From an uncultured Mucilaginibacter sp. (lineage in GTDB: Bacteria > Bacteroidota > Bacteroidia > Sphingobacteriales > Sphingobacteriaceae): DNA of 26,080 nucleotides. The notes under the pieces are model-generated. The model did no database searches. It saw only the letters and a program-made list of their open reading frames with translations, and was not told the origin of the DNA. Shown here one piece after another: positions 15,078 to 24,534 of this stretch; within the stretch, counting starts at the first letter, position 1, and each line of letters begins with the position of its first letter. Where the stretch lies: contig NZ_CAMLOV010000067.1 in NCBI RefSeq assembly GCF_946481715.1, positions 1 to 26,080 on the forward strand, written 5' to 3'. The translations under genes were made by a program, and so were the position numbers.

Positions 15078-15938
15078 TTACAACTGACTCGGCGCCAATT
15101 CCAGGTGGTATTTTACCAGGCTATCTATAGGCGAGCGGATGATGTTGCCAACGGTCATGCCGTTTTCTATACAAACTTCTTCCAATACGTTGCGGAAGTT
15201 GTAACCTACCGAACCTATGCAATTGAAAGTATATTTTTGATAATCGGGGTAGTGAGTAACCAGGTTTTTAAAGAAATCCTCAAACGAGGTGCGTACCAGG
15301 TTGCGCGAGTATTCGATATTTACATTATTATCGTAAACAAACTTGCTGAAGCTGGCGCAAAAACGGTTTGCACGTGGCTGGGTGTAAACAATCTCGTTGA
15401 TGTCATCAGGGGTTAATTTAAATTCTTCCCAAAATGTTTTGCGTACAGCCTCGGGCATGTAGCCGCGCAGGTAATCTACCAATAGTTTTTTGCCAATGTA
15501 GCAACCGCTGCCTTCGTCGCCCAGGATGTAAGCGCCCGAATCGATATTGTTCACTACATCTTTACCATCATAAAGGCAGGTATTGGTACCGGTACCCAAA
15601 ATGGCCGCAAAGCCTTCGCTGTTGCCAAGCAATGCGCGGGCAGCTGCAAGCAAGTCGTGCCCAATGTTTACTTTCGATTTAGCGAAAACAACCTGCATGG
15701 CTTCTTCCACCACTTTACGCATCTCCGGCGTAGAGCAGCCGGCGCCGTAATAGTTAACTTCAGTAATATTATCTTTCTCCAAATCGGTAGGCAAACTTTC
15801 CTTCAGGGATTGTATGATGTAATCTTTAGGAGCAAAATACGGGTTGTAACCTTCGGTGTTAAAATACACCTTTTTACCTTCTTCAGTAACCAGGCACCAG
15901 TTTGTTTTGGTTGAGCCACCGTCAGCAATTATGATCAT
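15078..15938 (-). CDS. N-acetylglucosamine kinase-like protein (BadF/BadG/BcrA/BcrD ATPase family)
   Basis: A 286-residue ATPase of the sugar-kinase/Hsp70/actin fold. The phosphate-1 loop is ADGGSTKTNW (5-14), the phosphate-2 loop LGTGTN (114-119) and the adenosine-side block GAYILGDEGSGCYIGKKLL (about 135-153). A candidate catalytic Asp is Asp95 in GHDLLAAARA. Members of this size in Bacteroidota are annotated as N-acetylglucosamine kinases, which would phosphorylate amino sugars salvaged from cell wall or chitin; substrate assignment here is by family likeness only. The ATG at 15938 begins directly at the phosphate loop strand, as expected. No sugar transporter or deacetylase is adjacent. 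Confidence 0.88.
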   Translation of the reverse strand: MIIIADGGSTKTNWCLVTEEGKKVYFNTEGYNPYFAPKDYIIQSLKESLPTDLEKDNITEVNYYGAGCSTPEMRKVVEEAMQVVFAKSKVNIGHDLLAAARALLGNSEGFAAILGTGTNTCLYDGKDVVNNIDSGAYILGDEGSGCYIGKKLLVDYLRGYMPEAVRKTFWEEFKLTPDDINEIVYTQPRANRFCASFSKFVYDNNVNIEYSRNLVRTSFEDFFKNLVTHYPDYQKYTFNCIGSVGYNFRNVLEEVCIENGMTVGNIIRSPIDSLVKYHLELAPSQL

Positions 15939-16427
15939 AAAATAAAGAGTTTTTAAAAAATTGGGTTAAAAGTATGATTAACTTATTGTAAAAAAAACAC
16001 TTGGTACTTTTAAAGCTATTTTTTGTAAAATGCACAGCGAAAAACGCCTTTTTATGCAAAAAATTAAACTTTTAAAGGCTTTTGGTAGCATTTTTTACCG
16101 CCAAATTTATCTGTCAAATTAACATATAAAATGCCCCGGTTGCCCTTAATACCCAGCGAGGTAACAGGTGCAATTATATATAATATTTTAACAATTATTA
16201 ACGCAATATTACCCGCACATTAAAAAAAACTGCTAAAAAGGTAGTTTTAGTGTGTAAAAGGTACACTATTTATTTTAAAGCAGCTAATTAAAGTTAATGA
16301 TAGGCCAATGCAGGCCGGTAAATTGCAGGTATAACAGGCCGCTATACTTATATTAGCCACGCTAACAAAGCTTATCATAGTGCAGCAATACTACGGTGTA
16401 TTTATGCTGTTTGTGGAGGCACAATAG
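15939..16427. other. AT-rich intergenic region without recognised genes
   Basis: This 489-bp gap lies upstream of the minus-strand kinase and downstream of the small minus-strand gene. It is AT-rich, with poly-T/poly-A runs. The only symmetry noticed is TAATATT (16181-16187) with AATATTA (16205-16211). It presumably carries the kinase promoter: on the minus strand TACTTTTA at 15968-15975 is one base off TAnnTTTG. No ORF or RNA gene is recognised. Confidence 0.5.
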
Positions 16428-16667
16428 CTACATCCTCAATCTTAACGACACCGAGCGGCCAAGCGCCTGTATTAAATTAGGGTCTAAAGAGGTATCACCC
16501 TCTTTAAGCGTCCAAACCATCTTGGCGTCTTTTACCAATTCTACTTTTTCGCCGTTTAGCAACAGTTCCAATTCGGTAGTGTTTTGGCCTATCAGTTTGC
16601 TGTTAACAATCTGGTAAACATAATCTTTATCATCAAAAGTAATTCTCAGCGGCAGCCCCATATTCAC
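16428..16667 (-). CDS. Small conserved-looking hypothetical protein (79 aa)
   Basis: This short frame reads as a real compact protein: an opening beta-strand pattern MNMGLPLRITFDDKDYVYQI, then alternating hydrophobic residues (ELELLLNGEKVELV, KMVWTL), a polar turn, and a helical end (NLIQALGRSVSLRLRM). The composition is balanced and the codon use resembles neighbouring genes, and nothing overlaps it on the other strand. No signal peptide, membrane segment or known motif is seen. It is divergent from the giant surface protein, with 93 bp between the starts. The function is unknown. Confidence 0.7.
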   Translation of the reverse strand: MNMGLPLRITFDDKDYVYQIVNSKLIGQNTTELELLLNGEKVELVKDAKMVWTLKEGDTSLDPNLIQALGRSVSLRLRM

Positions 16668-16760
16668 GATCCTCGGCTGTAAAGATAAGTTTATTAATAG
16701 TTAAAACATTTAAAGTTTTTCTTTCGTATAATATAAGATAAAAGTTGTTTAACGTAATTT

Positions 16761-19700
16761 ATGGGTGTCCGTATCCATTATTTGTATTTTTTAATGGCTT
16801 TCATGGTGCTGGGTAATCATGTGGCGGCCCTTACTATAACCTATAGCCCCTCCACCAATGTTTATACTATTAGTACGGCTATTACAACCCTTACGCCTAC
16901 GGTTGGCAGCGGCCCGGTTGGGGCTTTTGGTTTTGGTACCGCCACAGCACTTACGGGTGCAACTTTAAATAATCCCCGGGGGATAGCCATTGATGCTTCG
17001 GGCAATATTTATGTAACCAACAGCGGCAATAACACCATCAGCAGATATAATTCAAGCGGTACGTATTTAGGCACTTTCGGAACGGGCGCTACAATGTCGT
17101 TTCCAAAAGACCTGGTTTTTGATTCATCGGGCAACGCCTATGTATTAAACCTTGGTGCTACGCCTGGTACAGGCACCGTATATAAGTATAATTCCAGCGG
17201 TGTTTACCAATCTACCATACTCAGCGGCTTAAATTACGCGCTGGGAATTACCATTGATGCATCGGACAATATCTATATTGCCGATCAGGGCGCTGTTACA
17301 GTAACAAAATACAGTACCAGCGGCACGCTTTTACTTTCGTTGCCAACTACCAATTTTAGCACCCCTCTTGGGGTGGCTACAGATGCATCAGGTGATATTT
17401 ATGTGTTGAATAACGGTACCGGCAATGTCACCAAATATAATTCGGCCGGTACATTTCAATCAACTTTTGTTAGCGGGTTTACATCGGCGCAAGCCATAGC
17501 AATTGATGGTGCCGGCAATATTTATGTATCCGACAATGCTGCTACAAATGTTGTTAAGGTGTATAATTTAAGCGGCACATTGCTTACCACCAGAACGGTT
17601 ACCGACGGACAGGGGGTAGCTGTTGACAAAAGCGGGAACATGTTTGTGTCAAGTTATTATTCTAACCAGATGAATAAATTTGCACCAACCGGCGGGTATT
17701 TTTTGAGTACCAGCTTACCGGCGGGTTTAAGCTTTAACAGCTCTACAGGCGCTATTAGCGGCACGCCAACAGTTACAATGGCTACAACCACCTTCACCGT
17801 TACAGCCTATAGTGGTGCCACCGTTGCAACTACTACCGTTACTATAACCGTAAACCCAACCGTCCCTACCGGTACGGGCGGTTCAACCTGTAACTCGGGC
17901 ACGGTATTGCTTACGGCTTCGGGCAGCACGCCATCGGGCGGGGTGTATTCCTGGTACGCGGCCCTTACTGGTGGCTTTGCATTGGCAACAGGGGCAACGT
18001 ATACTACGCCAACTATAACCGCTACTACTATTTATTATGTAAGCTATACACAAAACGGCGCAACAAGCACCCCCCGCACTGCGGTAACGGCAACCGTAAA
18101 TGCCTCGCCTGCTATAGCCACCGCGCCTACAAGCCCTACGGCCAGCTTATACCTTTCTTATCCCTTTACCGGTAACGCCAGCGATGTATCCGGCAACAGC
18201 AATAATGGTACACTGCAAAACGCCCCAACAAGCACTACAGACCGTTACGGAGTAGCGGGCAGCGCTTATAGTTTTAACGGTACAAGCCAGTATGTTAGCA
18301 CAACTACATCTACTGCATCGCCCGGCCCGCAAATTTTTTCTATCAGCGTATGGTTTAAAACCAGTTCAGCGGGTGGCAAGCTGGTAGGCTTCGGTAACCT
18401 GCAAACCGGATCGAGCGCAAGTTATGACCGTCAGGTTTTTATGGGCAACAGCGGGCAAATTTATTTTGGGTTGTATATGTCTGGTACCCTTAAAACTATA
18501 AATACTGCCGCCTCTTATGCAGATGGTAGCTGGCACCACGCTGTTGCCACCGAATCGACTACTAACGGAGCCAATCTGTATGTGGACGGCGTGCTGCAGG
18601 CCACTGATGGTACACTGACAAATTCCCAGTCGTACGCTGGCTACTGGCGGATAGGCTACGATAATATGGCCTTCTGGGGAACCGCTCCAACCAATTATTA
18701 TTTTAACGGATCATTGGACGATGTGGCTATTTATAAAACCGAGTTAACCGCCGCACAGGTTTATGCTTTATATGGGGGCGGCAGCGCGCCGGTGTGCGTG
18801 GGCAGCACCATGACTTTACAAGCCAATACGGTGGCCGGCGCTACCTACGCCTGGACAGGCCCAAACAGCTTTACCTCGGCTTTGCAAAATCCTACTATAG
18901 CCAGCGTTACTGCTGCAAACGCGGGGGTATATACGCTTACCGTAACCGGTACAAATGGCTGTACATCGCAGTTAAATGTAACGGGCGTAGTTAACAGTTC
19001 GGGGCCTGCGCTTGCCAGCGTGCCTACAAGCCCCGCTGCAGGCTTATATCTTTCGTACCCGTTTAGCGGTAACGCCAGTGATGTATCGGGCAACAGCAAT
19101 AACGGCACGTTGCAAAATTCGCCTACGCTCACTACTGATCATTACGGCGCGGCAAACAGCGCCTATAGCTTTAATGGTACCAACCAATACGTCTCCACAA
19201 CTACATCTATCGCATCGCCCGGCCCACAAAATTTCTCTATCAGCATATGGTTTAAAACCAGTTCGGCGGGGGGCAGGCTGATAGGTTACGGCGCAAGTCA
19301 AACCGGAGCAAGCGGTAATAACGACCGCCATATTTATATGAGCAACGCCGGGCTTCTTTATTTTGGCCTTTACCCATCGGCCTATAAAACTATAAATACC
19401 ACCACGGGCTATGCCGATGGCAACTGGCACCATGTGGTGGCCACCGAATCGACAACCAACGGGGCCAACCTGTATGTAGATGGTGTATTGCAGGCTACTG
19501 ATGCCACCATGAAAACCTCGCAATCTTTTGCCGGTTACTGGAAGGTTGGATATGATAATATGGTCGGTTGGCCAAGTGTCCCTACCAGTTTGTATTTTAA
19601 CGGATCGTTGGATGATGTAGCCATTTATAACAGCGAGTTAACGGCTTCGCAGGTTTATGCTTTGTACGGAGGCGGTAGTGCGCCGGTGTGCGCGGGCAGC

Positions 19701-22700
19701 ACCATGGCCTTACAAGCCAATACGGTAGCCGGCGCCACCTACGCCTGGACAGGGCCAAGCAGCTTTACCTCGGCTTTGCAAAACCCTACTATAGCCGGCG
19801 TTACTGCGGCTAACGCGGGGGTATATACACTTACCGTAACCAGTACAAGCGGCTGTAGCTCGCAACTGAGTGTAACAGGGGTGGTAAATGCCTTGCCATC
19901 CGCTACATTTACTGCCACCTCAACGGTTAGTATTAACTCAGCCGCAAGCATTACTTATACAGGGACAGATCCTTCAACATCCACCTACAGTTGGGATTTT
20001 AATGGCGGCACACCTTCAACCGGCACCGGCCAGGGGCCCTTTAATGTGCAATGGGCCACAACAGGCACAAAAACAATAACGCTAAACATCACCAATGCCA
20101 ACGGGTGTACAAATAGTTCAACACAATCGGTTACGGTGGCTGCTTCCTACGGAAACTACGCGTTTCAGGATGCCATTACGCTAAACACAACCTCGCTTGG
20201 TATTACCTCCAACCTTACCAATTTCCCGGCACTGCTAAGTATACAGGATAACGATTTGATCATTTCAAACACCTGTGCCGATAAGGTACAAAACCCCAAC
20301 GGCCCCAATTATGATTTTGCATTTGTAAGCGGTGCAAGCGAGCTTTATTACCAGGTAGAAAGTTATAACCAAACTACCGGCACCTTACTGGTGTGGGTAC
20401 AAATACCCAGCTTAACGTTTGCGGCAAACAATGTGATAACATTTTATTTTGGGTCAAAATCGCCTCCTGTAACACACAACGCTGCGTTTTTTGCGAATAC
20501 CTGGGCAAGCAATTATTTGGCCGTGTTTCATTTTAACGAGGCAAGTTATACCGGTTCGGTGGCTGATGGTACCGCCGGCGGGCATACCGGCACAACAAGC
20601 GGCATGACCTCTGCCGATCTTGTCGCAGGTAAAATTGGTACCGCCTACAGCTTTAACGGATCGACTAAAAAAATTACCACCAACGCCGTATCAACTACCG
20701 GGGCTTTTACCTTATCGGCCTGGGTTAAATTAGGCGCTACCGGGCTCGATCAAAAAATAATGACAAACCAGGCCGCAACGGGAGGCTTCTCCGGTGGCTA
20801 TAAGCTTGCTGTTTTTACAACTAATTACCCGGAAGTGGAATCGGGCATTGCTTCCAACAGGGCCAGCACACCCAACCCTACAGCTTTGGCCAGCGGCACC
20901 TGGTATTATGTGCAAGGTGTTTACACCGGTACAACGCTTAGCACTTATGTAAATGGAGTAGCATATAAAACTTTAACAATCATCAATAACCCATCGGCCA
21001 ATGCAAACTTTTATATTGGAGTTGGCGAAGGAGGTACCGGCTTTTATTTTAATGGAACAATTGATGAGCCCCGGGTATCAAATGTGGCAAAAACTCCCGA
21101 TTGGCTTAAAGCGGAGTACGGCAATCAAAATAACCCGGTAACGTTTACAACTGTTGGTACAACCTTAACCAATATAACCAATGCCGCAGCCATACCCGGC
21201 GCCTTAACTTATACTTATAAAGGGGTTACAGGCACTTATACCGATGCTGCCAACTGGGATAACACTACTGCCGGAACAACCAACCAGGCGCCTGCCTTTG
21301 ATGGCACAGCCAACTTAATTATCCCTACCGGAACGAGCATTGCACTTAACAGTGATGCTGCTGTTTACGGGCTTACCCTAAGCGGAACGGCCACCGTAAG
21401 CCTGAGTGCCAATTTAAGCGTTGCCTGCAATATATATAACCAGGGTACCGGAAAAATAGACTGGAATAATTTAAACACATCAAAAATAACCTGGAACGGC
21501 AGCAGTGCTACCCAAAGCTACAACGGCTCAACATCTACCGGGTATGCCCATGTGGGTACCATGGAACTGAATAATTCGGCAGCCGGAACCTTAACTATCA
21601 ACAATGATACTTTGGCTATTTACAGCCTGCTGACGATCACTAAGGGAAGCCTGGTGGTTGCTACCCCCGGCACCCTTACTTTAAAAAGTTCGGCAACGCA
21701 AACCGCCGCTGTAAGTGTTATTACCAACCCTGCGTATAAAATAGATGGCTACGTAAATGTAGAGCGCTATTTAACCGGCGGAGGGTTGGCGGCCAACCGC
21801 GGCTACAGGCTAATGTCGTCTCCGGTTAACCAAACGTCGGCAACCATAGCGTCTACCAATACCTTTGGGCTTAGCTACCTTAAGCCTCACACTTATTTAA
21901 ATGTTACCTATCCGGGTGTATTTACGGGCGGCCCCGGCGGCACAGGCAGTGGTTTTAGTGGGGCAAGCATTGGGCCCACCATTTATTTGTATAAAGAAAC
22001 GTTGCCTGCCAGCAATACAACCTATATTTCTGGCAAGCACGTAGGCATTTCGGCAATAACGGTATCGGGTTCGCTAACCAGTACCACAACAGGCACCACC
22101 GCCACAGTTACAACCATACACGCAACAGATCCAACAGTAACTACCTCCATCCCGGTAGGTAATGGCTTTTTATTTTACTTTGTAGGCCCTGGCACACGCA
22201 GTACCGGTAGTTCTACGGTGCCGCCAAATGATGCGGTGATTACAGCCAACGGCTACTTAAACCAGGGTACCTTTACGGCCAACCTTTGGTATACCGCTAC
22301 GGGTGGCGTGGGCAAGTTATCAAACTCGGCAGCAGCTTCGCCAGGTTATAATATGATGGGCAATCCATACGCGTCAAGCTTAAACTTAAATACGGTTTTA
22401 ACAGATAATACCGCAAGTATTGATGGTATTTATGTATTAGGCAGCAGAACGGGCGGCAGCAACCAAAACTACGTTGCTTATGTAAACGGAGGCACCTCAT
22501 CGCCGGCTGCCCAGGGTTATGCCGTAAGTGGCGGCGGTTTTATTGTGCATGTTAAAAGCGGCGTAACTAACGGCACACTTACCTTTAACGAGGCGCAAAA
22601 AGCCCCAACACAACAGCTTACCGGTACGGGCCTTATTATGAATGCGCCTAAGGCCGATAACATGATAGTTGACGGTAAATTTGAGAAAACACCATCAAAA

Positions 22701-23702
22701 GGCTTAATGGTATCGCCCACTACAAACGCACTTACCGGCCTTTATATGAAAATGGAAAAGGACAGCCTGATATACGATTATTGCGGCATTTATTTCAAAA
22801 GCGATTACTTAGCAAAATTTGGCGACGGCGATGCGCGCTACCTTACCGGCCCCACAGCAACCGTAAGCATGGCCAGCCTATCGGCAGACGGCGTTGAAAC
22901 CGCGGTTAACCTGCTGCCCGATTATCATAAAGGCAGCCGCACAAAACTGAAAGTAAGTGCAACAGCAAGCGGCTTGTACTATATAAAAATAGAAGGCATA
23001 CGCAATATTGATACTTTATATGATATTTACCTGATTGATAACTTTAAAAAAGATTCTCTGGATATACGCAGGTATGGTACATACGCTTTTAACCTGGTTA
23101 AAACAGATACCACAACCTTTGGCGTAAACCGGTTTGTACTATCTATTCAGCGCAAACCCATACTGGCTTTTGTACTGGCCAACTTTACGGGCAACAAAGT
23201 TGCCGAAGGGGTGCAACTGAACTGGAAAACGTATAACGAAAGCAACTATACGGGCTTTACCCTGGAAAGGCAAACCAACACCGGGGGATTTACAGCGATT
23301 TACGATAAGCAAAGCGATGGTAGTAACCACTATTCGTTTATAGATCGCCAACCTGCATCGGGCAACAATATTTACCGGTTAAAACAAAACGATATAGACG
23401 GTAAAATAAGCTACTCGGAACCCGTAAAAATATTTTACGATAAAATGGCAGGCAATGGCCTGTTCAGTATATTCCCTAACCCAACCGCCGAAATGATAAA
23501 TGTAAGCATACCGTTTGTTCAAAAAACGGCCTCGTACAAAATGAGGCTGTACAACGCAGCGGGTAATTTAATTATGCAAAAAACATCAAACACAGGCAAT
23601 TGGAGCGAGAACGTGAGCGATGTGAAACCCGGTGCTTATATTGTTGAGGTTATTAAAAACGACGGGACATCCATGGGGAAAGCAAAATTTATAAAAAGAT
23701 AG
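16761..23702 (+). CDS. Giant multidomain surface protein with type IX secretion signal
   Basis: A 2,313-residue exported protein. An N-terminal signal peptide is likely cut near HVAA (residue 23). Modules in order (approximate residues): NHL-type beta-propeller repeats with DASGNIYV motifs (66-310); a putative-Ig domain (311-366); an Ig-like repeat (374-450); LamG/concanavalin-like 1 (459-673) and Ig-like 1 (674-745); LamG 2 (757-972) and Ig-like 2 (972-1043), near-copies of the preceding pair; a PKD-like domain (1047-1130); DUF2341 (1132-1237); LamG 3 (1247-1454); a beta-rich region (1479-1653); a segment seen in Bacteroidota surface proteins (NRGYRLMSSPV, YNMMGNPYASS); and a C-terminal type A T9SS sorting domain (2232-2313, FSIFPNP to KFIKR). 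The T9SS would export and anchor or release it. LamG modules suggest polysaccharide or protein binding, so adhesion or substrate capture is inferred. No catalytic domain is evident. Confidence 0.92.
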   Translation: MGVRIHYLYFLMAFMVLGNHVAALTITYSPSTNVYTISTAITTLTPTVGSGPVGAFGFGTATALTGATLNNPRGIAIDASGNIYVTNSGNNTISRYNSSGTYLGTFGTGATMSFPKDLVFDSSGNAYVLNLGATPGTGTVYKYNSSGVYQSTILSGLNYALGITIDASDNIYIADQGAVTVTKYSTSGTLLLSLPTTNFSTPLGVATDASGDIYVLNNGTGNVTKYNSAGTFQSTFVSGFTSAQAIAIDGAGNIYVSDNAATNVVKVYNLSGTLLTTRTVTDGQGVAVDKSGNMFVSSYYSNQMNKFAPTGGYFLSTSLPAGLSFNSSTGAISGTPTVTMATTTFTVTAYSGATVATTTVTITVNPTVPTGTGGSTCNSGTVLLTASGSTPSGGVYSWYAALTGGFALATGATYTTPTITATTIYYVSYTQNGATSTPRTAVTATVNASPAIATAPTSPTASLYLSYPFTGNASDVSGNSNNGTLQNAPTSTTDRYGVAGSAYSFNGTSQYVSTTTSTASPGPQIFSISVWFKTSSAGGKLVGFGNLQTGSSASYDRQVFMGNSGQIYFGLYMSGTLKTINTAASYADGSWHHAVATESTTNGANLYVDGVLQATDGTLTNSQSYAGYWRIGYDNMAFWGTAPTNYYFNGSLDDVAIYKTELTAAQVYALYGGGSAPVCVGSTMTLQANTVAGATYAWTGPNSFTSALQNPTIASVTAANAGVYTLTVTGTNGCTSQLNVTGVVNSSGPALASVPTSPAAGLYLSYPFSGNASDVSGNSNNGTLQNSPTLTTDHYGAANSAYSFNGTNQYVSTTTSIASPGPQNFSISIWFKTSSAGGRLIGYGASQTGASGNNDRHIYMSNAGLLYFGLYPSAYKTINTTTGYADGNWHHVVATESTTNGANLYVDGVLQATDATMKTSQSFAGYWKVGYDNMVGWPSVPTSLYFNGSLDDVAIYNSELTASQVYALYGGGSAPVCAGSTMALQANTVAGATYAWTGPSSFTSALQNPTIAGVTAANAGVYTLTVTSTSGCSSQLSVTGVVNALPSATFTATSTVSINSAASITYTGTDPSTSTYSWDFNGGTPSTGTGQGPFNVQWATTGTKTITLNITNANGCTNSSTQSVTVAASYGNYAFQDAITLNTTSLGITSNLTNFPALLSIQDNDLIISNTCADKVQNPNGPNYDFAFVSGASELYYQVESYNQTTGTLLVWVQIPSLTFAANNVITFYFGSKSPPVTHNAAFFANTWASNYLAVFHFNEASYTGSVADGTAGGHTGTTSGMTSADLVAGKIGTAYSFNGSTKKITTNAVSTTGAFTLSAWVKLGATGLDQKIMTNQAATGGFSGGYKLAVFTTNYPEVESGIASNRASTPNPTALASGTWYYVQGVYTGTTLSTYVNGVAYKTLTIINNPSANANFYIGVGEGGTGFYFNGTIDEPRVSNVAKTPDWLKAEYGNQNNPVTFTTVGTTLTNITNAAAIPGALTYTYKGVTGTYTDAANWDNTTAGTTNQAPAFDGTANLIIPTGTSIALNSDAAVYGLTLSGTATVSLSANLSVACNIYNQGTGKIDWNNLNTSKITWNGSSATQSYNGSTSTGYAHVGTMELNNSAAGTLTINNDTLAIYSLLTITKGSLVVATPGTLTLKSSATQTAAVSVITNPAYKIDGYVNVERYLTGGGLAANRGYRLMSSPVNQTSATIASTNTFGLSYLKPHTYLNVTYPGVFTGGPGGTGSGFSGASIGPTIYLYKETLPASNTTYISGKHVGISAITVSGSLTSTTTGTTATVTTIHATDPTVTTSIPVGNGFLFYFVGPGTRSTGSSTVPPNDAVITANGYLNQGTFTANLWYTATGGVGKLSNSAAASPGYNMMGNPYASSLNLNTVLTDNTASIDGIYVLGSRTGGSNQNYVAYVNGGTSSPAAQGYAVSGGGFIVHVKSGVTNGTLTFNEAQKAPTQQLTGTGLIMNAPKADNMIVDGKFEKTPSKGLMVSPTTNALTGLYMKMEKDSLIYDYCGIYFKSDYLAKFGDGDARYLTGPTATVSMASLSADGVETAVNLLPDYHKGSRTKLKVSATASGLYYIKIEGIRNIDTLYDIYLIDNFKKDSLDIRRYGTYAFNLVKTDTTTFGVNRFVLSIQRKPILAFVLANFTGNKVAEGVQLNWKTYNESNYTGFTLERQTNTGGFTAIYDKQSDGSNHYSFIDRQPASGNNIYRLKQNDIDGKISYSEPVKIFYDKMAGNGLFSIFPNPTAEMINVSIPFVQKTASYKMRLYNAAGNLIMQKTSNTGNWSENVSDVKPGAYIVEVIKNDGTSMGKAKFIKR
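18118..19890 (+). repeat. Tandem duplication of LamG plus Ig-like module (about 0.9 kb each)
   Basis: The blocks at about 18118-18993 and 19015-19890 share long near-identical nucleotide runs with a period close to 897 bp, for example around 18781-18960 and 19676-19855. Codons are in phase, so the duplication adds one LamG and one Ig-like domain. High nucleotide similarity suggests it is recent or maintained by gene conversion. Confidence 0.9.
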
Positions 23703-23811
23703 GTTAAATAGGGTATGTAAGTAACAGGACGAGGCTGGTAAGGTGTGTTTAGTACAATCTCCTTGCATTTTAATAGCAAACACGCTGCTATGGGTAGTTT
23801 TAAACCAACTA

Positions 23812-23842
23812 TTGCCATTTTGAGTATAAATTTGCATATTTG
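23812..23842 (+). promoter_or_regulatory. Candidate tRNA promoter
   Basis: TTG (23812-23814), a 20-bp spacer and CATATTTG (23835-23842, one mismatch) end about 18 bp before the tRNA. A perfect TAAATTTG lies at 23827-23834 as an alternative, with a worse -33 spacing. Confidence 0.4.
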
Positions 23843-23859
23843 CACCGCTTAAATGCGAT

Positions 23860-23933
23860 GGTCCTATAGCTCAGCTGGATAGAGCAACAGATTTCTAATC
23901 TGTAGGTCATAGGTTCGAATCCTATTGGGATCA
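23860..23933 (+). tRNA. tRNA-Arg (anticodon UCU)
   Basis: A full cloverleaf folds by eye: acceptor GGTCCTA/TGGGATC (two G-T pairs), D-stem GCTC/GAGC, anticodon stem ACAGA/TCTGT with loop TTTCTAA (anticodon TCT, reading AGA/AGG), 5-nt variable loop, T-stem ATAGG/CCTAT with TTCGAAT loop, and discriminator A. The 3' CCA is not encoded (ACCCC follows). A terminator comes directly after. Confidence 0.97.
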
Positions 23934-23937
23934 CCCC

Positions 23938-23969
23938 AAGCCCTTCTTTTAATTTAGAGGGGCTTTTTT
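23938..23969 (+). terminator. Terminator of tRNA-Arg
   Basis: A 10-bp stem with one G-T pair (23938-23947 with 23956-23965), an 8-nt loop and a run of six Ts follow the tRNA within 5 bp. Confidence 0.85.
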
Positions 23970-24020
23970 GTTCATATGGTGTTAACCGGGCGCCTTCGGC
24001 CGTGTTGCGGATGGCCCCCG

Positions 24021-24290
24021 CTATTGCGCGGTAGCCTTCGGCGTAAACACCAGGTAAACTTCCCGGGGTATTACAACCGGGGGTAGTTCGGCACTTGCAT
24101 ACTCGTCCAGGTCAGTTGCGAATTTAAGCAACATTGTTACCCCAAGATCCGGGTGCGCAATATCTCTTCCCTTAAGCATCACAGTTAATTTTACCTGGTC
24201 ATTATGCTCGAGAAAGCGAATGGCACCATCAAGTTTAGTTGCATACGCAGCGTCATCCATTCGTAAACGCACCCTCATTTCTTTCATCAT
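24021..24290 (-). CDS. Stand-alone translation initiation factor IF-3 C-terminal-domain protein
   Basis: The 89-residue protein aligns along nearly all its length with the C-terminal domain of bacterial IF3: it starts with MKEMRVR (IF3: KEIKFRP), then KLDGAIRFLEHNDQVKLTV (IF3: KL..AIRFLE.GDKVKVTV), GRDIAHPDLG (IF3: GREMAHPELG), DLDEYA, and ends VYLVFTPK (IF3: MIMVLAPK). In IF3 this domain binds the 30S platform and carries subunit anti-association; the N-terminal domain and linker are absent, and the upstream sequence holds no trace of them. Either Met1 or Met2 could be the start. A complete infC should exist elsewhere, so this is probably a paralog. It may bind the ribosome or RNA, but no function is established. 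It lies tail-to-tail with tRNA-Arg. Confidence 0.85.
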   Translation of the reverse strand: MMKEMRVRLRMDDAAYATKLDGAIRFLEHNDQVKLTVMLKGRDIAHPDLGVTMLLKFATDLDEYASAELPPVVIPREVYLVFTPKATAQ

Positions 24291-24499
24291 AAACGTTTGT
24301 TGTTAATGTTCAATCCCGTTCCTTCTCAACTATACGTTTAGCCGAAATTGTTGTAAGATAAGGCAAAAAAGCGGCGCCCCAAAAATTGTATGCATAAATA
24401 ACACGCTTTTCGCTTAAAAAATTAAAGCACGGTACCTAATATCGACGAGGCACAATCCGCTGTTAATTGGCACTATTAAATTTGTTAAAATGGCGCTTT

Positions 24500-24527
24500 T
24501 TGCAGGGCCGCTTTGCTATTAGTTTTG
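24500..24527 (+). promoter_or_regulatory. Candidate promoter giving a near-leaderless mRNA
   Basis: TTG (24500-24502), 17 bp, TAGTTTTG (24520-24527). The ATG of the next gene is only 7 bp after the -7 box, so the transcript would have almost no leader. Confidence 0.4.
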
Positions 24528-24534
24528 ATGGTAT

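Noticed and set aside
15105..15914. Plus-strand ORFs opposite the sugar kinase
   Set aside because: They are shadows of the minus-strand gene, which has both phosphate-binding loops and its own terminator.
19044..19523. A 159-codon ORF antisense to the giant surface protein
   Set aside because: It mirrors the Ala/Thr/Gly-rich repeats of the sense strand; the sense frame is open for 6.9 kb with clear domains.
23860..23933. tRNA-Arg as an integration site of a mobile element
   Set aside because: No integrase, no repeated tRNA 3' end and no phage-like genes follow it within the window.
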